From: Paractinoplanes abujensis
Lineage (GTDB): Bacteria > Actinomycetota > Actinomycetes > Mycobacteriales > Micromonosporaceae
DNA: 64,000 nucleotides
Assembly (NCBI RefSeq): GCF_014204895.1
Contig: NZ_JACHMF010000001.1
Span: forward strand, 5,332,001 to 5,396,000
Direction: 5' to 3'
In this document: piece after piece, positions 16,548 through 26,211 of the stretch
Numbering within the stretch: the stretch's first letter is position 1
Layout of the letters: every line of letters begins with the position of its first letter
Notes under the pieces: model-generated
The model's database searches: none
Seen by the model: only the letters and a program-made list of their open reading frames with translations
Told to the model about the DNA's origin: nothing
Translations under genes and position numbers: made by a program

Positions 16548-18371
16548 GTGTCGAGGGCAATCGAGTGGATACTCCTGGGTGCCGGCAGCTGTACGGCGAT
16601 CATCGTGGGCCTGCGCCGGCACCGCCCGGCACGGGTCGTGCCGTGGCTGCTGCTGGCGGGGGCGGTCGCCGTCCTGGCCATCGGGGATGTTTTCTACGCA
16701 TTTGACGAAATGTCCTTCGCGACGGGCTTCTACCTCGCGATGTTCGTGCTCGTGGCGGGCGCGTTATGGCAGTTCACGCAGGGCGGCTCGGTGCTGGTCG
16801 ACCGGGCCCGGCTGCTCGATCTGCTGGCCTTCGCCTGCGCCGCGCTGCTGGTCGTGTGGGTCTTCGCGATCGGCGACAACGGCTTCGCGGGCGAGATCTC
16901 GGCGTCCGACGTGATGGGCTCGCTGCTGCTCATCGGGGTGGCGGTCCGGCTCAACCTGGCCGTGCGGGGCAACGTCGCGGCGATGCTGCTGCTGACCGGC
17001 TCGATCGGGTTGCTGGCCGGTGACGTGCTGTACCCGTTGTTCCCCGGCGAGGCCGGCGAGACCGGTTACCGTGTGCTCTACGTGACCTGGGGTCTGGCCG
17101 CGCTGCACCCGTCGATGGTGCGCCTGACCCAGCCGATGACCCCGAGCACGCCTCGCTGGCGCGGCCGCTGGGCGGCCCTGCTCGGCGCCTCGGTGGCCAC
17201 CCCGCCCCTGGTGCTGCTGATCGAGGCCCTGCAGGGCGGAGTGAACGACGGCGTCCCGATCGCCATCGCCGCCGCCATCACGCTGACACTGACGATCACC
17301 CGCCTGGCCGACTCGGCCACGCTCAACAGCCAGGCCCTGGGCCGCGAGCAGGGTCTGCGCGGCGCCAGCACGGCCCTGGTCGCCGCGGCCGACGTGCCCG
17401 CCGTCGACGAGGCCGTCCGCAACGCCGTGGCCGTCCTGCTCCCCCGGGACGCCCTGCGCCGCGTGGTCTTCGCCCCCGACGACCGCGGGCTGGCCGCCGA
17501 GGCCCTGCCCCCGCCCCCGCCCGGCCGCCACCGCACCTGGTGGGTCGCCCCGACCGTGGTGTCTCGGCCCTCGGCCACCGTGCCGTCGGCGCCTGCCGCT
17601 CCGGTCTCCAGGCCCGCCGACGCTGTCATCGAAGCCGGCGCGGCCGGCAGCTCGGCGAACACCGCCCGGCCGCTGCGGCGCCGGGGCCCCGCCCGGATGA
17701 CCCGGCGCTTCGGGGCCTGGTCACGGTCGGGAGCGGCCGGCCGTGACGGCGAGGAGGCGACGCTCGTCTGCCCGCTCTGGCTGGAACCGCTGGCCGTGGC
17801 CCGTCCCAGCGGCGGCGCGCTGGTGCTGACCGGCCGCCGGGACGGGCTCGCCGCGGCCCACGACGCGCTCGAGGTGCTGGCTGGGCAGGCCGCGCTCGCC
17901 CTCGACCGGATCAGCCTGGTCGAGGCCGTCGGCCGCCGCGACAGCGACCTCTACCTGCGGGCTGTGATCAGCAACACGGCCGACCTGATGCTCGTGCTCG
18001 ACGAGGACCAGCGCATCCGTTACGCCAGCCCGGCCCTGCACGACCTGCTCGGCGACGACGAGCTCTCCCCGCTGGCCACCCTGGAGGATCTGGTCCACCC
18101 CGACGACCGCGGCCAGATCCGCCGCGCGTTCACGGCCGGCGGCGACGGCACAATCTTCTGTGCTTTGCGCCGCCCCGACCACAGCCAGGCCCTGGTCGAG
18201 GCCACTTACCGCGATCTGCGCGGCGACCGTCTGGTGCAAGGCTTCGTGATCACGATGCGCAACGTCACCGAGTCGCAGGACATCGCCGACACCATTCCTC
18301 ACCGCGACCAGCTGGACGAACTCCCGGCCTGGGTCAACCGCCGCAGCGCCCAGCACAAGTTCCGGTACTGA
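16548..18371 (+). CDS. Multi-pass membrane sensor with GAF-like and C-terminal PAS domain, no output domain
   Basis: The 607-residue protein starts at GTG. Residues 1 to about 260 hold eight or so hydrophobic helices. Residues about 275-450 form a GAF-like region interrupted by a Pro/Ala/Arg-rich insert near 325-400. Residues about 464-580 form a PAS domain (SNTADLMLVLDEDQRIRYAS, VHPDDR, ending in MRNVTES). Actinoplanes-type relatives continue from such a PAS into GGDEF-EAL cyclic-di-GMP domains, but this protein stops within about 30 residues. The final segment (DTIPHRDQLDELPAW) resembles the start of the linker that would lead to GGDEF, so it may be a truncated descendant. A rare TTA codon lies at 16764-16766. 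Confidence 0.85.
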   Translation: MSRAIEWILLGAGSCTAIIVGLRRHRPARVVPWLLLAGAVAVLAIGDVFYAFDEMSFATGFYLAMFVLVAGALWQFTQGGSVLVDRARLLDLLAFACAALLVVWVFAIGDNGFAGEISASDVMGSLLLIGVAVRLNLAVRGNVAAMLLLTGSIGLLAGDVLYPLFPGEAGETGYRVLYVTWGLAALHPSMVRLTQPMTPSTPRWRGRWAALLGASVATPPLVLLIEALQGGVNDGVPIAIAAAITLTLTITRLADSATLNSQALGREQGLRGASTALVAAADVPAVDEAVRNAVAVLLPRDALRRVVFAPDDRGLAAEALPPPPPGRHRTWWVAPTVVSRPSATVPSAPAAPVSRPADAVIEAGAAGSSANTARPLRRRGPARMTRRFGAWSRSGAAGRDGEEATLVCPLWLEPLAVARPSGGALVLTGRRDGLAAAHDALEVLAGQAALALDRISLVEAVGRRDSDLYLRAVISNTADLMLVLDEDQRIRYASPALHDLLGDDELSPLATLEDLVHPDDRGQIRRAFTAGGDGTIFCALRRPDHSQALVEATYRDLRGDRLVQGFVITMRNVTESQDIADTIPHRDQLDELPAWVNRRSAQHKFRY

Positions 18372-18407
18372 GCCGCCCGCCGGCTCGGCCGCCCCTTCGA
18401 ACGCGCC

Positions 18408-18441
18408 GAAGCGCCGGACCACATGTGGTCCGGCGCTTCGT
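18408..18441. terminator. Perfect 34-bp palindrome, bidirectional terminator candidate
   Basis: Bases 18408-18424 (CGAAGCGCCGGACCACA) are the exact reverse complement of 18425-18441. As RNA this makes a very stable hairpin with a minimal CAUG-type loop on either strand. It lies between the converging PAS sensor (stop 18371) and the GlsB-like gene (stop 18471). Confidence 0.8.
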
Positions 18442-18470
18442 TCGGTTCCGCGATCGACGATCGCCTGTCG

Positions 18471-18746
18471 TCAGCGGTGGACGCGACGACGGCCACCGTA
18501 ACCGGCAACCAGAGCCACACCGATGGCGGCGAGCACGACCTGGAACAGAAGCTCGATCCAGTCGAAGCCCTTGGTGTCGGCAACACCGGTCGCCCGGGCC
18601 AGCACCGTGCCCAGCAGGGCGGCGACAACGCCGATGACCAGGGTCAGCCAGATCGGGATGTTCTGCTTGCCGGGTACGACCAGGCGGCCCAGGGCGCCGA
18701 TGATGAGACCGACGACGAGGGCGGTGATGATGCCGGTGACAGTCAT
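18471..18746 (-). CDS. GlsB/YeaQ/YmgE family stress-response membrane protein
   Basis: This 91-residue protein has three hydrophobic helices and the family pattern: ITALVVGLIIGALGRLVVPG, then PIWLTLVIGVVAALLG, then a C-terminal helix and an arginine-rich tail (GGRRRVHR). Members (transglycosylase-associated protein, Pfam Transgly_assoc) are small inner-membrane proteins induced by general stress; biochemical function is unclear. A GAGAGGAA ribosome site precedes the ATG. It stands alone downstream of lepA in the same direction. Confidence 0.9.
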   Translation of the reverse strand: MTVTGIITALVVGLIIGALGRLVVPGKQNIPIWLTLVIGVVAALLGTVLARATGVADTKGFDWIELLFQVVLAAIGVALVAGYGGRRRVHR

Positions 18747-18826
18747 TGGGGGTTCCTCTCGGGGTGAAGCAGTTGTTGCGTCCGTCGAGCCCCAGAGTTC
18801 CCGAGTGGTCGAAAACCCAAACCGTT

Positions 18827-20707
<1,881 letters not shown>

Positions 20708-20810
20708 GATCTTCCGTTCTTCTCAGACTGGGTTGCCGCCGGCGCGCCGCCGACGGCCTCTATCGTCCCACGCCCGCGGCGAAGCCCGGCCGTCACCCGA
20801 GCAAGCGACC

Positions 20811-21617
20811 TCAGACCCGGTCCAGCGGCACGTGCGGACCCGGCGGCAGCTCGACCGTGATCGGATCACCCGGCCGCACCGCGCCACCTCGCAGGACGAC
20901 CGTCATGATGCCGCCCTTGCGCACGACGTTGCCCTCGGCGTCCTGGCCGACCAGCTCCTTGAGCAGGCCCTGTCGCAGACCGTTGATCTGCGCGCACGGA
21001 TTCCGCAGACCCGCCACGACAACCGCCGGCCGCGGATCGTGGCCACTCTCGCGCTCGGCCGCCGCTCGCACCGCCTCGGCCGCCCGCGCGGTCGCCTCGT
21101 CCAGCGCCGCCGCATCGGCCGCCGCCAGTACCCCGTCAAGCCCTCCGGCCCCACCGTCGCCGGCCCCGCCGTCGCCGGCAGACTCGCCGCGCCCCGCCGC
21201 CCCGCTCCCAACGGACGCGTCGGCGCCGGGCAGCCCGCTCTCGGCTGCGTCCGCCGCCCCGCTCCCGGCGGGGGCGCCGGCGCTCGGCGGGCCGAAGCGC
21301 AGGATCGTGCCCACCGGCAGCCCGAGCAGGTCGATCCCCCGGGTCGTCACGTTCTCACCGAGATTGCCGGGCCGGACCTCGTAACCCTTCTCCGCGACCT
21401 CGTCGAACAGCTCCTCATGGATCAGATGCACCTGCCGCAGATTCGGCTGCGACGGATCGGCCCGCACCCGCGACCGATGCCGAACGTGCACCCCGGCGTG
21501 CGAGTCCCCCTCCACCCCCAGCCCCGTCACCAGCACGATCTCGTCGTGCACGGGTTTGGTGAACGAATACACCTCGTTGCGGCTGACCGACGTCACCGAT
21601 CCTCGAGCAGTCTTCAT
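20811..21617 (-). CDS. MOSC domain protein with long low-complexity insert
   Basis: The 268-residue protein has a MOSC core in two parts: residues about 1-110 (KPVHDEIVLVTGLGVEGDSHAG, RQVHLIHEEL, PGNLGENVTT) and about 200-268 (GLRNPCAQI with the conserved Cys, then GGIMTVVLRGG). Between them lie about 90 residues very rich in Ala, Gly, Ser and Glu, not present in typical MOSC proteins of about 160-180 residues. MOSC domains handle sulfur or molybdenum-cofactor ligands. The actual substrate is unknown. Confidence 0.85.
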   Translation of the reverse strand: MKTARGSVTSVSRNEVYSFTKPVHDEIVLVTGLGVEGDSHAGVHVRHRSRVRADPSQPNLRQVHLIHEELFDEVAEKGYEVRPGNLGENVTTRGIDLLGLPVGTILRFGPPSAGAPAGSGAADAAESGLPGADASVGSGAAGRGESAGDGGAGDGGAGGLDGVLAAADAAALDEATARAAEAVRAAAERESGHDPRPAVVVAGLRNPCAQINGLRQGLLKELVGQDAEGNVVRKGGIMTVVLRGGAVRPGDPITVELPPGPHVPLDRV

Positions 21618-21680
21618 GCCTCGCAGTCTGGCGAACCCCCTCCCCGGGCTCGACCCCTTTTCCCACCGGATGAATCCGGG

Positions 21681-22214
21681 TCAGTCGGGTGGGGCCAGGA
21701 ACAACGCCGACAGCTTGGGGAGCCGGCGCTGCATCTCCTCCTCGTTGTCGAAATCCCACAGGTCGCCCACCTCGGGCCGGGTCACCGGACGCTCCCCCTC
21801 GGGCAGCGGCGAACCGGTGGCCTGCTCGTAGGCGTCGGCCGCGATCGAGAGCACCTCTTCGGCCTCGAAGACCGCGCCGGTGTCGGCCGCGGCCTGCACC
21901 ACCGCCACGTCGGCCAGGGAGTCGGGCGATTTCACCGAGCGGGCCACCGCGTCGCGACCATGCGCGATCAGCCAGCCGCGGAAGCTGTCGAAGCCCTCCT
22001 CACCGACGCCGCCGTTGATCAGATAGGCCGCGGCCCACAGATCCTGCGTGCCGGAGGCGACCATGACCTTGTCGAGATGCCGCCCCCAGGCCACGATCTC
22101 TTCGGGATCGCGGGTGGCCAGATCGGCCGCGGCGCGTTTCGCCACATCGGCGGGCGAGGCGGGCCGATCGGCCGTCGCGCGGCTGATGACCGCCCAGAAG
22201 TCATCGGTTCTCAT
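21681..22214 (-). CDS. DUF4240 domain protein
   Basis: Starting at ATG 22214, this 177-residue soluble protein opens with MRTDDFWAVISRA and contains WGRHLDKVM and an INGGVGEEGFDSFRGWLIAHG block, which together match DUF4240. A C-terminal EEEMQRRLPKLSALF helix closes the domain. The family is common in actinobacteria, and I know no defined function. It is divergent from the phosphotransferase gene with a 54-bp gap. Confidence 0.85.
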   Translation of the reverse strand: MRTDDFWAVISRATADRPASPADVAKRAAADLATRDPEEIVAWGRHLDKVMVASGTQDLWAAAYLINGGVGEEGFDSFRGWLIAHGRDAVARSVKSPDSLADVAVVQAAADTGAVFEAEEVLSIAADAYEQATGSPLPEGERPVTRPEVGDLWDFDNEEEMQRRLPKLSALFLAPPD

Positions 22215-22268
22215 GCCGACGATCCTGCCAGTGGGGTACGACAAAACCGCGAAGGGCAGGATGGGACG

Positions 22269-23237
22269 GTGCGATCGATTTCGCTTCCCGACGTGCCCTA
22301 CGGCGCCACCGCCGTACGGCCGGGCTGGTCCGATCTTCCGGAGAGCCTGCGCCGGGCCGTCTCCGCCCGCCTGGGCGCGCCGGTGGTGGAGGCCCGCAGT
22401 GCCGGCGGCGGCTTCACCAGGGCCTTCGCGGCCGTCCTGACCACCTCGTCCGGCCTGACCGCCTTCGTCAAGGCCGCACCGCTCGCGGACCCCACCTCCG
22501 AGTGGTATTCGCGAGAGGCCTACATCACGTCCCACCTGCCCGCCGAGGTGCCGGCGCCCCGGCCGCTCTGGACGATGATCGATTCGGAGTATTTCGTCCT
22601 GTGCCTGGAGCCGGTCAACGGGCACGTGCCGGCCCTGCCGTGGCCGCCGGCCGAGCTGGAGGCGGCGCTGTCCGCCTGGTCGGCCGCCGCAGCCGCCCTG
22701 GCTGCACCGAGCCGCGAGCTGCTCGAGGTCGGCGTGCCCCCGCTGCCCGAGATCGTGCGCCGCGAACACTCCTGGTGGACCGAGATCGCGGCCGGTGGCG
22801 AGCCGATGCCCCGCACGGCCCACGGCACGGTGGCACCAACCCGGCTGGCTCACCTGGCCCGGCTCGAGCAGGAGCTGCCCGAGCTGGTCGCGGGGGACGC
22901 GCTGCTGCACGGTGACCTGCGCGTCGACAACGTCCTGATCGATCGGTCGGGTCGCGCCCGCCTCTGCGACTGGACCTGGCCGACCCGCGGCGCCGCCTGG
23001 TTCGACACGGTGACGCTGCTGGTCACGGCATTCGCGAGCGGGCTCGACGCGGACGCATACCTGGCCGGCTGGGACGCGCCCGCCGAGGGCGTGGACGGAG
23101 CGCTGGCCGCGCTGGCCGGGTATTGGCTGGTGCGGGCGGACGGCGGGCCGAGCAGCGCGTCGCCGCACAGCCGTCAGCATCAGCGGTTCAGCGGGGAGCA
23201 GGCCCTGGCCTGGCTGGCCGAGCGCCGCGGCTGGTGA
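22269..23237 (+). CDS. Aminoglycoside phosphotransferase-family (APH) protein
   Basis: Starting at GTG 22269, the 322-residue protein shows an APH/choline-kinase fold. An N-terminal lobe carries GGGFTRAFAAVL and FVKAAPL (ATP-binding Lys). The Brenner-type catalytic motif LLHGDLRVDNVLI lies near residues 214-226, and CDWTWPTRG supplies the metal-binding Asp. Most environmental members phosphorylate unknown small molecules rather than antibiotics, so resistance should not be assumed. A long in-frame open stretch upstream is antisense to DUF4240 and MOSC and is not part of the gene. Confidence 0.88.
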   Translation: MRSISLPDVPYGATAVRPGWSDLPESLRRAVSARLGAPVVEARSAGGGFTRAFAAVLTTSSGLTAFVKAAPLADPTSEWYSREAYITSHLPAEVPAPRPLWTMIDSEYFVLCLEPVNGHVPALPWPPAELEAALSAWSAAAAALAAPSRELLEVGVPPLPEIVRREHSWWTEIAAGGEPMPRTAHGTVAPTRLAHLARLEQELPELVAGDALLHGDLRVDNVLIDRSGRARLCDWTWPTRGAAWFDTVTLLVTAFASGLDADAYLAGWDAPAEGVDGALAALAGYWLVRADGGPSSASPHSRQHQRFSGEQALAWLAERRGW

Positions 23238-23378
23238 CTCGGGCTCGTTTTGGCGGCTCGGGAGCGTGCTGGTAGGCTGGCTAATCGCGTGTGGTGAGGA
23301 TCCTGTCGGCGAGAGCCGGTGCGGTGACCATCCCGCCGAGACCATTTTCCGAACACCTAGTCAGGACAAGGCTGTCGC

Positions 23379-23645
23379 GTGGCGAACATCAAGTCCCAGA
23401 TCAAGCGCAACCGGCAGAACGAGAAGGCCCGGCTGCGCAACAAGTCGGTCAAGTCGTCGCTGAAGACCGTGATTCGCAAGCTGCACGAGGCGAGCGAGGC
23501 CGGCGACACGCAGACCGCGACGACGCTGCTGCGTGACGCCTCTCGTCAGCTGGACAAGGCCGCGAGCAAGGGCGTCATCCACAAGAACCAGGCGGCGAAC
23601 CGCAAGTCGGCCATCGCCAAGCGCGTCGCCGCGCTGTCTGCCTGA
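23379..23645 (+). CDS. rpsT: Ribosomal protein bS20
   Basis: This 88-residue, highly basic protein ([20 protein letters not shown] start, [20 protein letters not shown] end) is canonical S20, a primary binder of 16S rRNA. It starts at GTG 23379. Like most rpsT genes it lies alone and is encoded opposite to the lepA and holA genes around it. A composite stem-loop follows the stop. Confidence 0.97.
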   Translation: MANIKSQIKRNRQNEKARLRNKSVKSSLKTVIRKLHEASEAGDTQTATTLLRDASRQLDKAASKGVIHKNQAANRKSAIAKRVAALSA

Positions 23646-23658
23646 CGTTCCGCAGTCA

Positions 23659-23706
23659 CACCCCGGGCATCGCCGGGCCCTTCGGGGTCCGCTGCGGTGC
23701 CCGGTG
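23659..23706 (+). terminator. Probable rpsT terminator
   Basis: CCGGGCA (23663-23669) pairs with TGCCCGG (23698-23704), enclosing a smaller GC-rich hairpin around a TTCG-containing loop. There is no long T-run. It begins 14 bp after the rpsT stop codon. Confidence 0.5.
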
Positions 23707-23861
23707 TTGTTGGCACGCCTTCGAGGGCAGAACGCCGTTCACCGGGCGTCCTCACCGCGTAGGTGGGGGCCTCGACCTGTCGCCGAGCCGGTTCGACCAC
23801 TCCCCGGAGCTCGCGCCGCGATCGACCAGCTCGGGTCTGTCTACGGCCTGACTGCGACCGC

Positions 23862-23916
23862 CTCGGACGCCCCCGAACTACGGGAGCACTCGGACGGCCC
23901 CCGAGCTACGGAAGCA
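23862..23916. repeat. Two-copy tandem repeat of about 27-28 bp
   Basis: Two adjacent copies, 23862-23888 and 23889-23916, both begin CTCGGACG, continue with a CCCCCGA core and end CTACGG(G/A)AGCA. They differ by two substitutions and one inserted G. They lie in non-coding DNA. Confidence 0.7.
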
Positions 23917-24005
23917 CGGGAGCGGCAGGCAGCAGGACCCACGAGCGCTGCGAAGCGGCAGCAGGCGCACACCGGCGGCGGAAGCGGCAGCAATCGGCGG
24001 CGGGC

Positions 24006-24440
24006 CTACTCGTAGCGGCGCGTCGCCGACTGGCGGATCCACTGCTGCTGGGCCTCGGCCCGCTCCACCCACGGCCGTTTGATCGGGGCGCCCCGCTCCC
24101 GGCTGATCATGCCGGGCAGCCGGGCGGTCGCGTCGTCGGCCGGGGGCGGCACCGTCGCGTGCTCGACCAGCGGCCGCACGCCCACCGGGGCCGCCGCCGG
24201 CACCGGCGTCAGCGCGCCGGCGATCACGTCGTTGAGCTTGACCATGATGGCGACCGTGAGCGGCAGCACGATCACGCCCCACCAGCTCACCAGCTCGGCC
24301 AGGGCCAGCAGGATGCCCAGCGCGACCGCGCCCTCGAGAAACACGAAGCACAGGAAGCCGTTGGGCGTCAGGAACTTCAGGCGAAGCATCCGGGCATACA
24401 TCGGCCGGTGCACGTCGAACTGCTCGGGACGGCGGCTCAT
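24006..24440 (-). CDS. Hypothetical two-helix membrane protein downstream of holA
   Basis: The 144-residue protein from ATG 24440 has a basic start (RPEQFDVHRPMYARMLRLKF). Two adjoining hydrophobic segments follow (about residues 29-50, FLCFVFLEGAVALGILLALA, and 52-70, WWGVIVLPLTVAIMV), then a Pro/Ala-rich linker and a charged C-terminus ending SATRRYE. It overlaps the end of holA by ATGA, so the two are translationally coupled. I do not recognise the family; its only clue is the link to a replication gene, which may be incidental. Confidence 0.7.
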   Translation of the reverse strand: MSRRPEQFDVHRPMYARMLRLKFLTPNGFLCFVFLEGAVALGILLALAELVSWWGVIVLPLTVAIMVKLNDVIAGALTPVPAAAPVGVRPLVEHATVPPPADDATARLPGMISRERGAPIKRPWVERAEAQQQWIRQSATRRYE

Positions 24441-25420
24441 CGCGTCCCACCCGCGCGCCGAGCCGCGGCGACCGCGAAAACGGCCTGCTCCAGCGCGAAG
24501 CCACGGTCCTCGGCCCCGCCCTTGACGGCGGCGTTGCAGGCGGCGGCGGCCTGCATGGCGTCGACCAGCCCCTCCGGCGTCCAGCCGCGGCTGCGTTCCT
24601 GAGCCCGCTGGATCTTCCACGCGGGCATGCCGAGCGAACTGGCCATCTGATACGGGTTGCCGCGCCCGGCCGAGGCGACCCGGGCCACCGTACGCACCCC
24701 GTCGGCGATGGCGTCGGCGATCGGCACCGGGTCGACGCCGACGTGCAGCGCCCACCGCAGCGCCTCGAGCGCCCCCGGCACGTCGCCGATCATCGCCGCG
24801 TCGGCCACGGTGAACCCGCTCGCCTCGGCCCGGCCCTTGTAATACCGAGCGACGACCGCCTCGGTGATCTTGCCGTCGGTGTCGGCGAGCAGCTGCGAGC
24901 AGGCAGCGGCGATCTCCCGCAGGTCGTTGCCCACGGAGGCGAGCAGCGCGGACGCGGCCGCCTCGTCACACTTGCCCCCGTTGCGCCGGAACTCGTCCCG
25001 CACGAACGCGATCCGCTCCCGGTCGCCCTTGAGCTTGGCGGCCGCCACGACGGTGGCGCCGGCCGAGCGCAGCCCGTCGGCCAGGGCCTTGCCCTTGGCG
25101 CCGCCCAGGTGGGTGACGATCAGCGAGACCTCGGGGTCGGGATTCTTGGCGTACGCCAGCAGGGCGGTGATCAGGTCTTTCTTGGCATCCTGACCGGAGC
25201 GGAGCACCAGAACGCGCCGCCCGCCGAAAAGTGACGGGCTCAGCATCTCGGCGATTTCACCCGGCAGCAGGCTGCCCGCCTCGTATTCGCGCACATCGGC
25301 GCCCGGTTCGGCGGCCCGCGCGTCGTCGACCGCGGCCGTGACCGCGCGCGCGACGAGCAACTCCTCATCGCCTTGGACGAGCAGCAACGGGGCGGGAGGC
25401 GCGGTGTTCACGCCCAACAT
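24437..25420 (-). CDS. holA: DNA polymerase III delta subunit
   Basis: The 327-residue protein has the HolA order: an AAA+-like domain (PLLLVQGDEELLVARAV near the start, LSPSLFGGRRVLVLRSG near 58-74), a lid, and the C-terminal collar (AACNAAVKGGAEDRGFALEQAVF). HolA opens the sliding clamp in the clamp loader. ATG 25420 is preferred over the in-frame ATG at 25456 because the conserved LLLVQGDE strand starts within a dozen residues of it. Its location downstream of the comEA-comEC pair is standard; here a GNAT gene intervenes. Confidence 0.93.
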   Translation of the reverse strand: MLGVNTAPPAPLLLVQGDEELLVARAVTAAVDDARAAEPGADVREYEAGSLLPGEIAEMLSPSLFGGRRVLVLRSGQDAKKDLITALLAYAKNPDPEVSLIVTHLGGAKGKALADGLRSAGATVVAAAKLKGDRERIAFVRDEFRRNGGKCDEAAASALLASVGNDLREIAAACSQLLADTDGKITEAVVARYYKGRAEASGFTVADAAMIGDVPGALEALRWALHVGVDPVPIADAIADGVRTVARVASAGRGNPYQMASSLGMPAWKIQRAQERSRGWTPEGLVDAMQAAAACNAAVKGGAEDRGFALEQAVFAVAAARRAGGTR

Positions 25421-25663
25421 CGTTGCACGAAGGGCTGACGTTTCCGCGAGGCTCACTCCTTAGCGCAGACTCGTCGATCACGGAACGCGAAAGCCGACAT
25501 ATCGGCGTTCGGCCATGCCCCGCAACCGCCGATCAAGGCTCGATCAGGCTGAATGTCTTCTCGGTGGAACAAAGCGGACCGATCGGCCATCGACGCACGT
25601 CGCCCGCGAACGAGCACGACCTGAACGGCCTACCCCGGGCGTGTCGTCCGCCCCGGCTCACCG

Positions 25664-26197
25664 TCAGCCCAGCAGCTCCGAAGGCACCATCGACCCGACC
25701 CAGGCGTCCACCCGCGCGCCGCGATGCACCAGCCGTTGCCGCAGGATCGCCTCGAACCGGAACCCGGCCTTCTCCGCCACCCGCCGCGACGCATGGTTGC
25801 CGACCTCAGCCCGCCACTCGATCAGCCCGAGCCCGAGCGGGCCGAACCCCCACCCGCACAACGCCCGCACCGCCGCCGTGGCGACGCCCCGCCCACGCGC
25901 CGCCGGATCCATCCAGTAGCCGATCTGCGCCGCCCCGGACCCGTCGAGCCCGAACCCGACCCGGCCGAGCCGCACCTCCCCCGCCACAACGACGAACTCC
26001 GCCCTCGTTCCCGCATCCCACCCCGCTATCGACATCTCCCGGACGAAGAACTCGGCGTCCGCCAGGTGATACGGCACCGGGATCTGCAGATACTTCTGCA
26101 CGAGCGGGTCCAGCGACACCTCGTACACCCAGGGAATGTCGCTCTCCTCGAACGGCCGCAACTGAAGGCCACCCGCGGTGATCGTCTCGCGCCTCAT
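25664..26197 (-). CDS. GNAT N-acetyltransferase, RimJ/RimL type
   Basis: The 177-residue protein begins with LQLRPFEESDIPWVY and has the acetyl-CoA binding loop in YWMDPAARGRGVATAAVRALCGW (near 93-115), followed by RAEVGNHASRRVAEKAGFRFE, the typical RimJ/RimL signature. Members acetylate protein N-termini or small amines, and substrate choice cannot be read from sequence. It lies between comEC and holA on the same strand, and the gap to comEC (stop 26212) is only 14 bp, so it may be read from the com operon. Confidence 0.9.
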   Translation of the reverse strand: MRRETITAGGLQLRPFEESDIPWVYEVSLDPLVQKYLQIPVPYHLADAEFFVREMSIAGWDAGTRAEFVVVAGEVRLGRVGFGLDGSGAAQIGYWMDPAARGRGVATAAVRALCGWGFGPLGLGLIEWRAEVGNHASRRVAEKAGFRFEAILRQRLVHRGARVDAWVGSMVPSELLG

Positions 26198-26211
26198 CCC
26201 GGCATTGTCCG

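Larger units (their letters stand above)
23646..24005. other. 360-bp intergenic stretch after rpsT
   Basis: This is the only gap over 300 bp in the window. It contains the rpsT stem-loop (23659-23706), a two-copy tandem repeat (23862-23916) and otherwise GC-rich sequence with no credible ORF, tRNA or promoter that I can recognise. Confidence 0.6.

Noticed and set aside
22269..23237. Antibiotic (aminoglycoside) resistance gene
   Set aside because: The APH fold is clear, but environmental actinobacteria carry many such kinases with other substrates, and no resistance-type signature or context is present.
25421..25663. Possible tRNA or small RNA in the holA-GNAT gap
   Set aside because: No cloverleaf, CCA end or convincing promoter is seen; only a short GCCGA-CATA-TCGGC repeat near 25492-25507.
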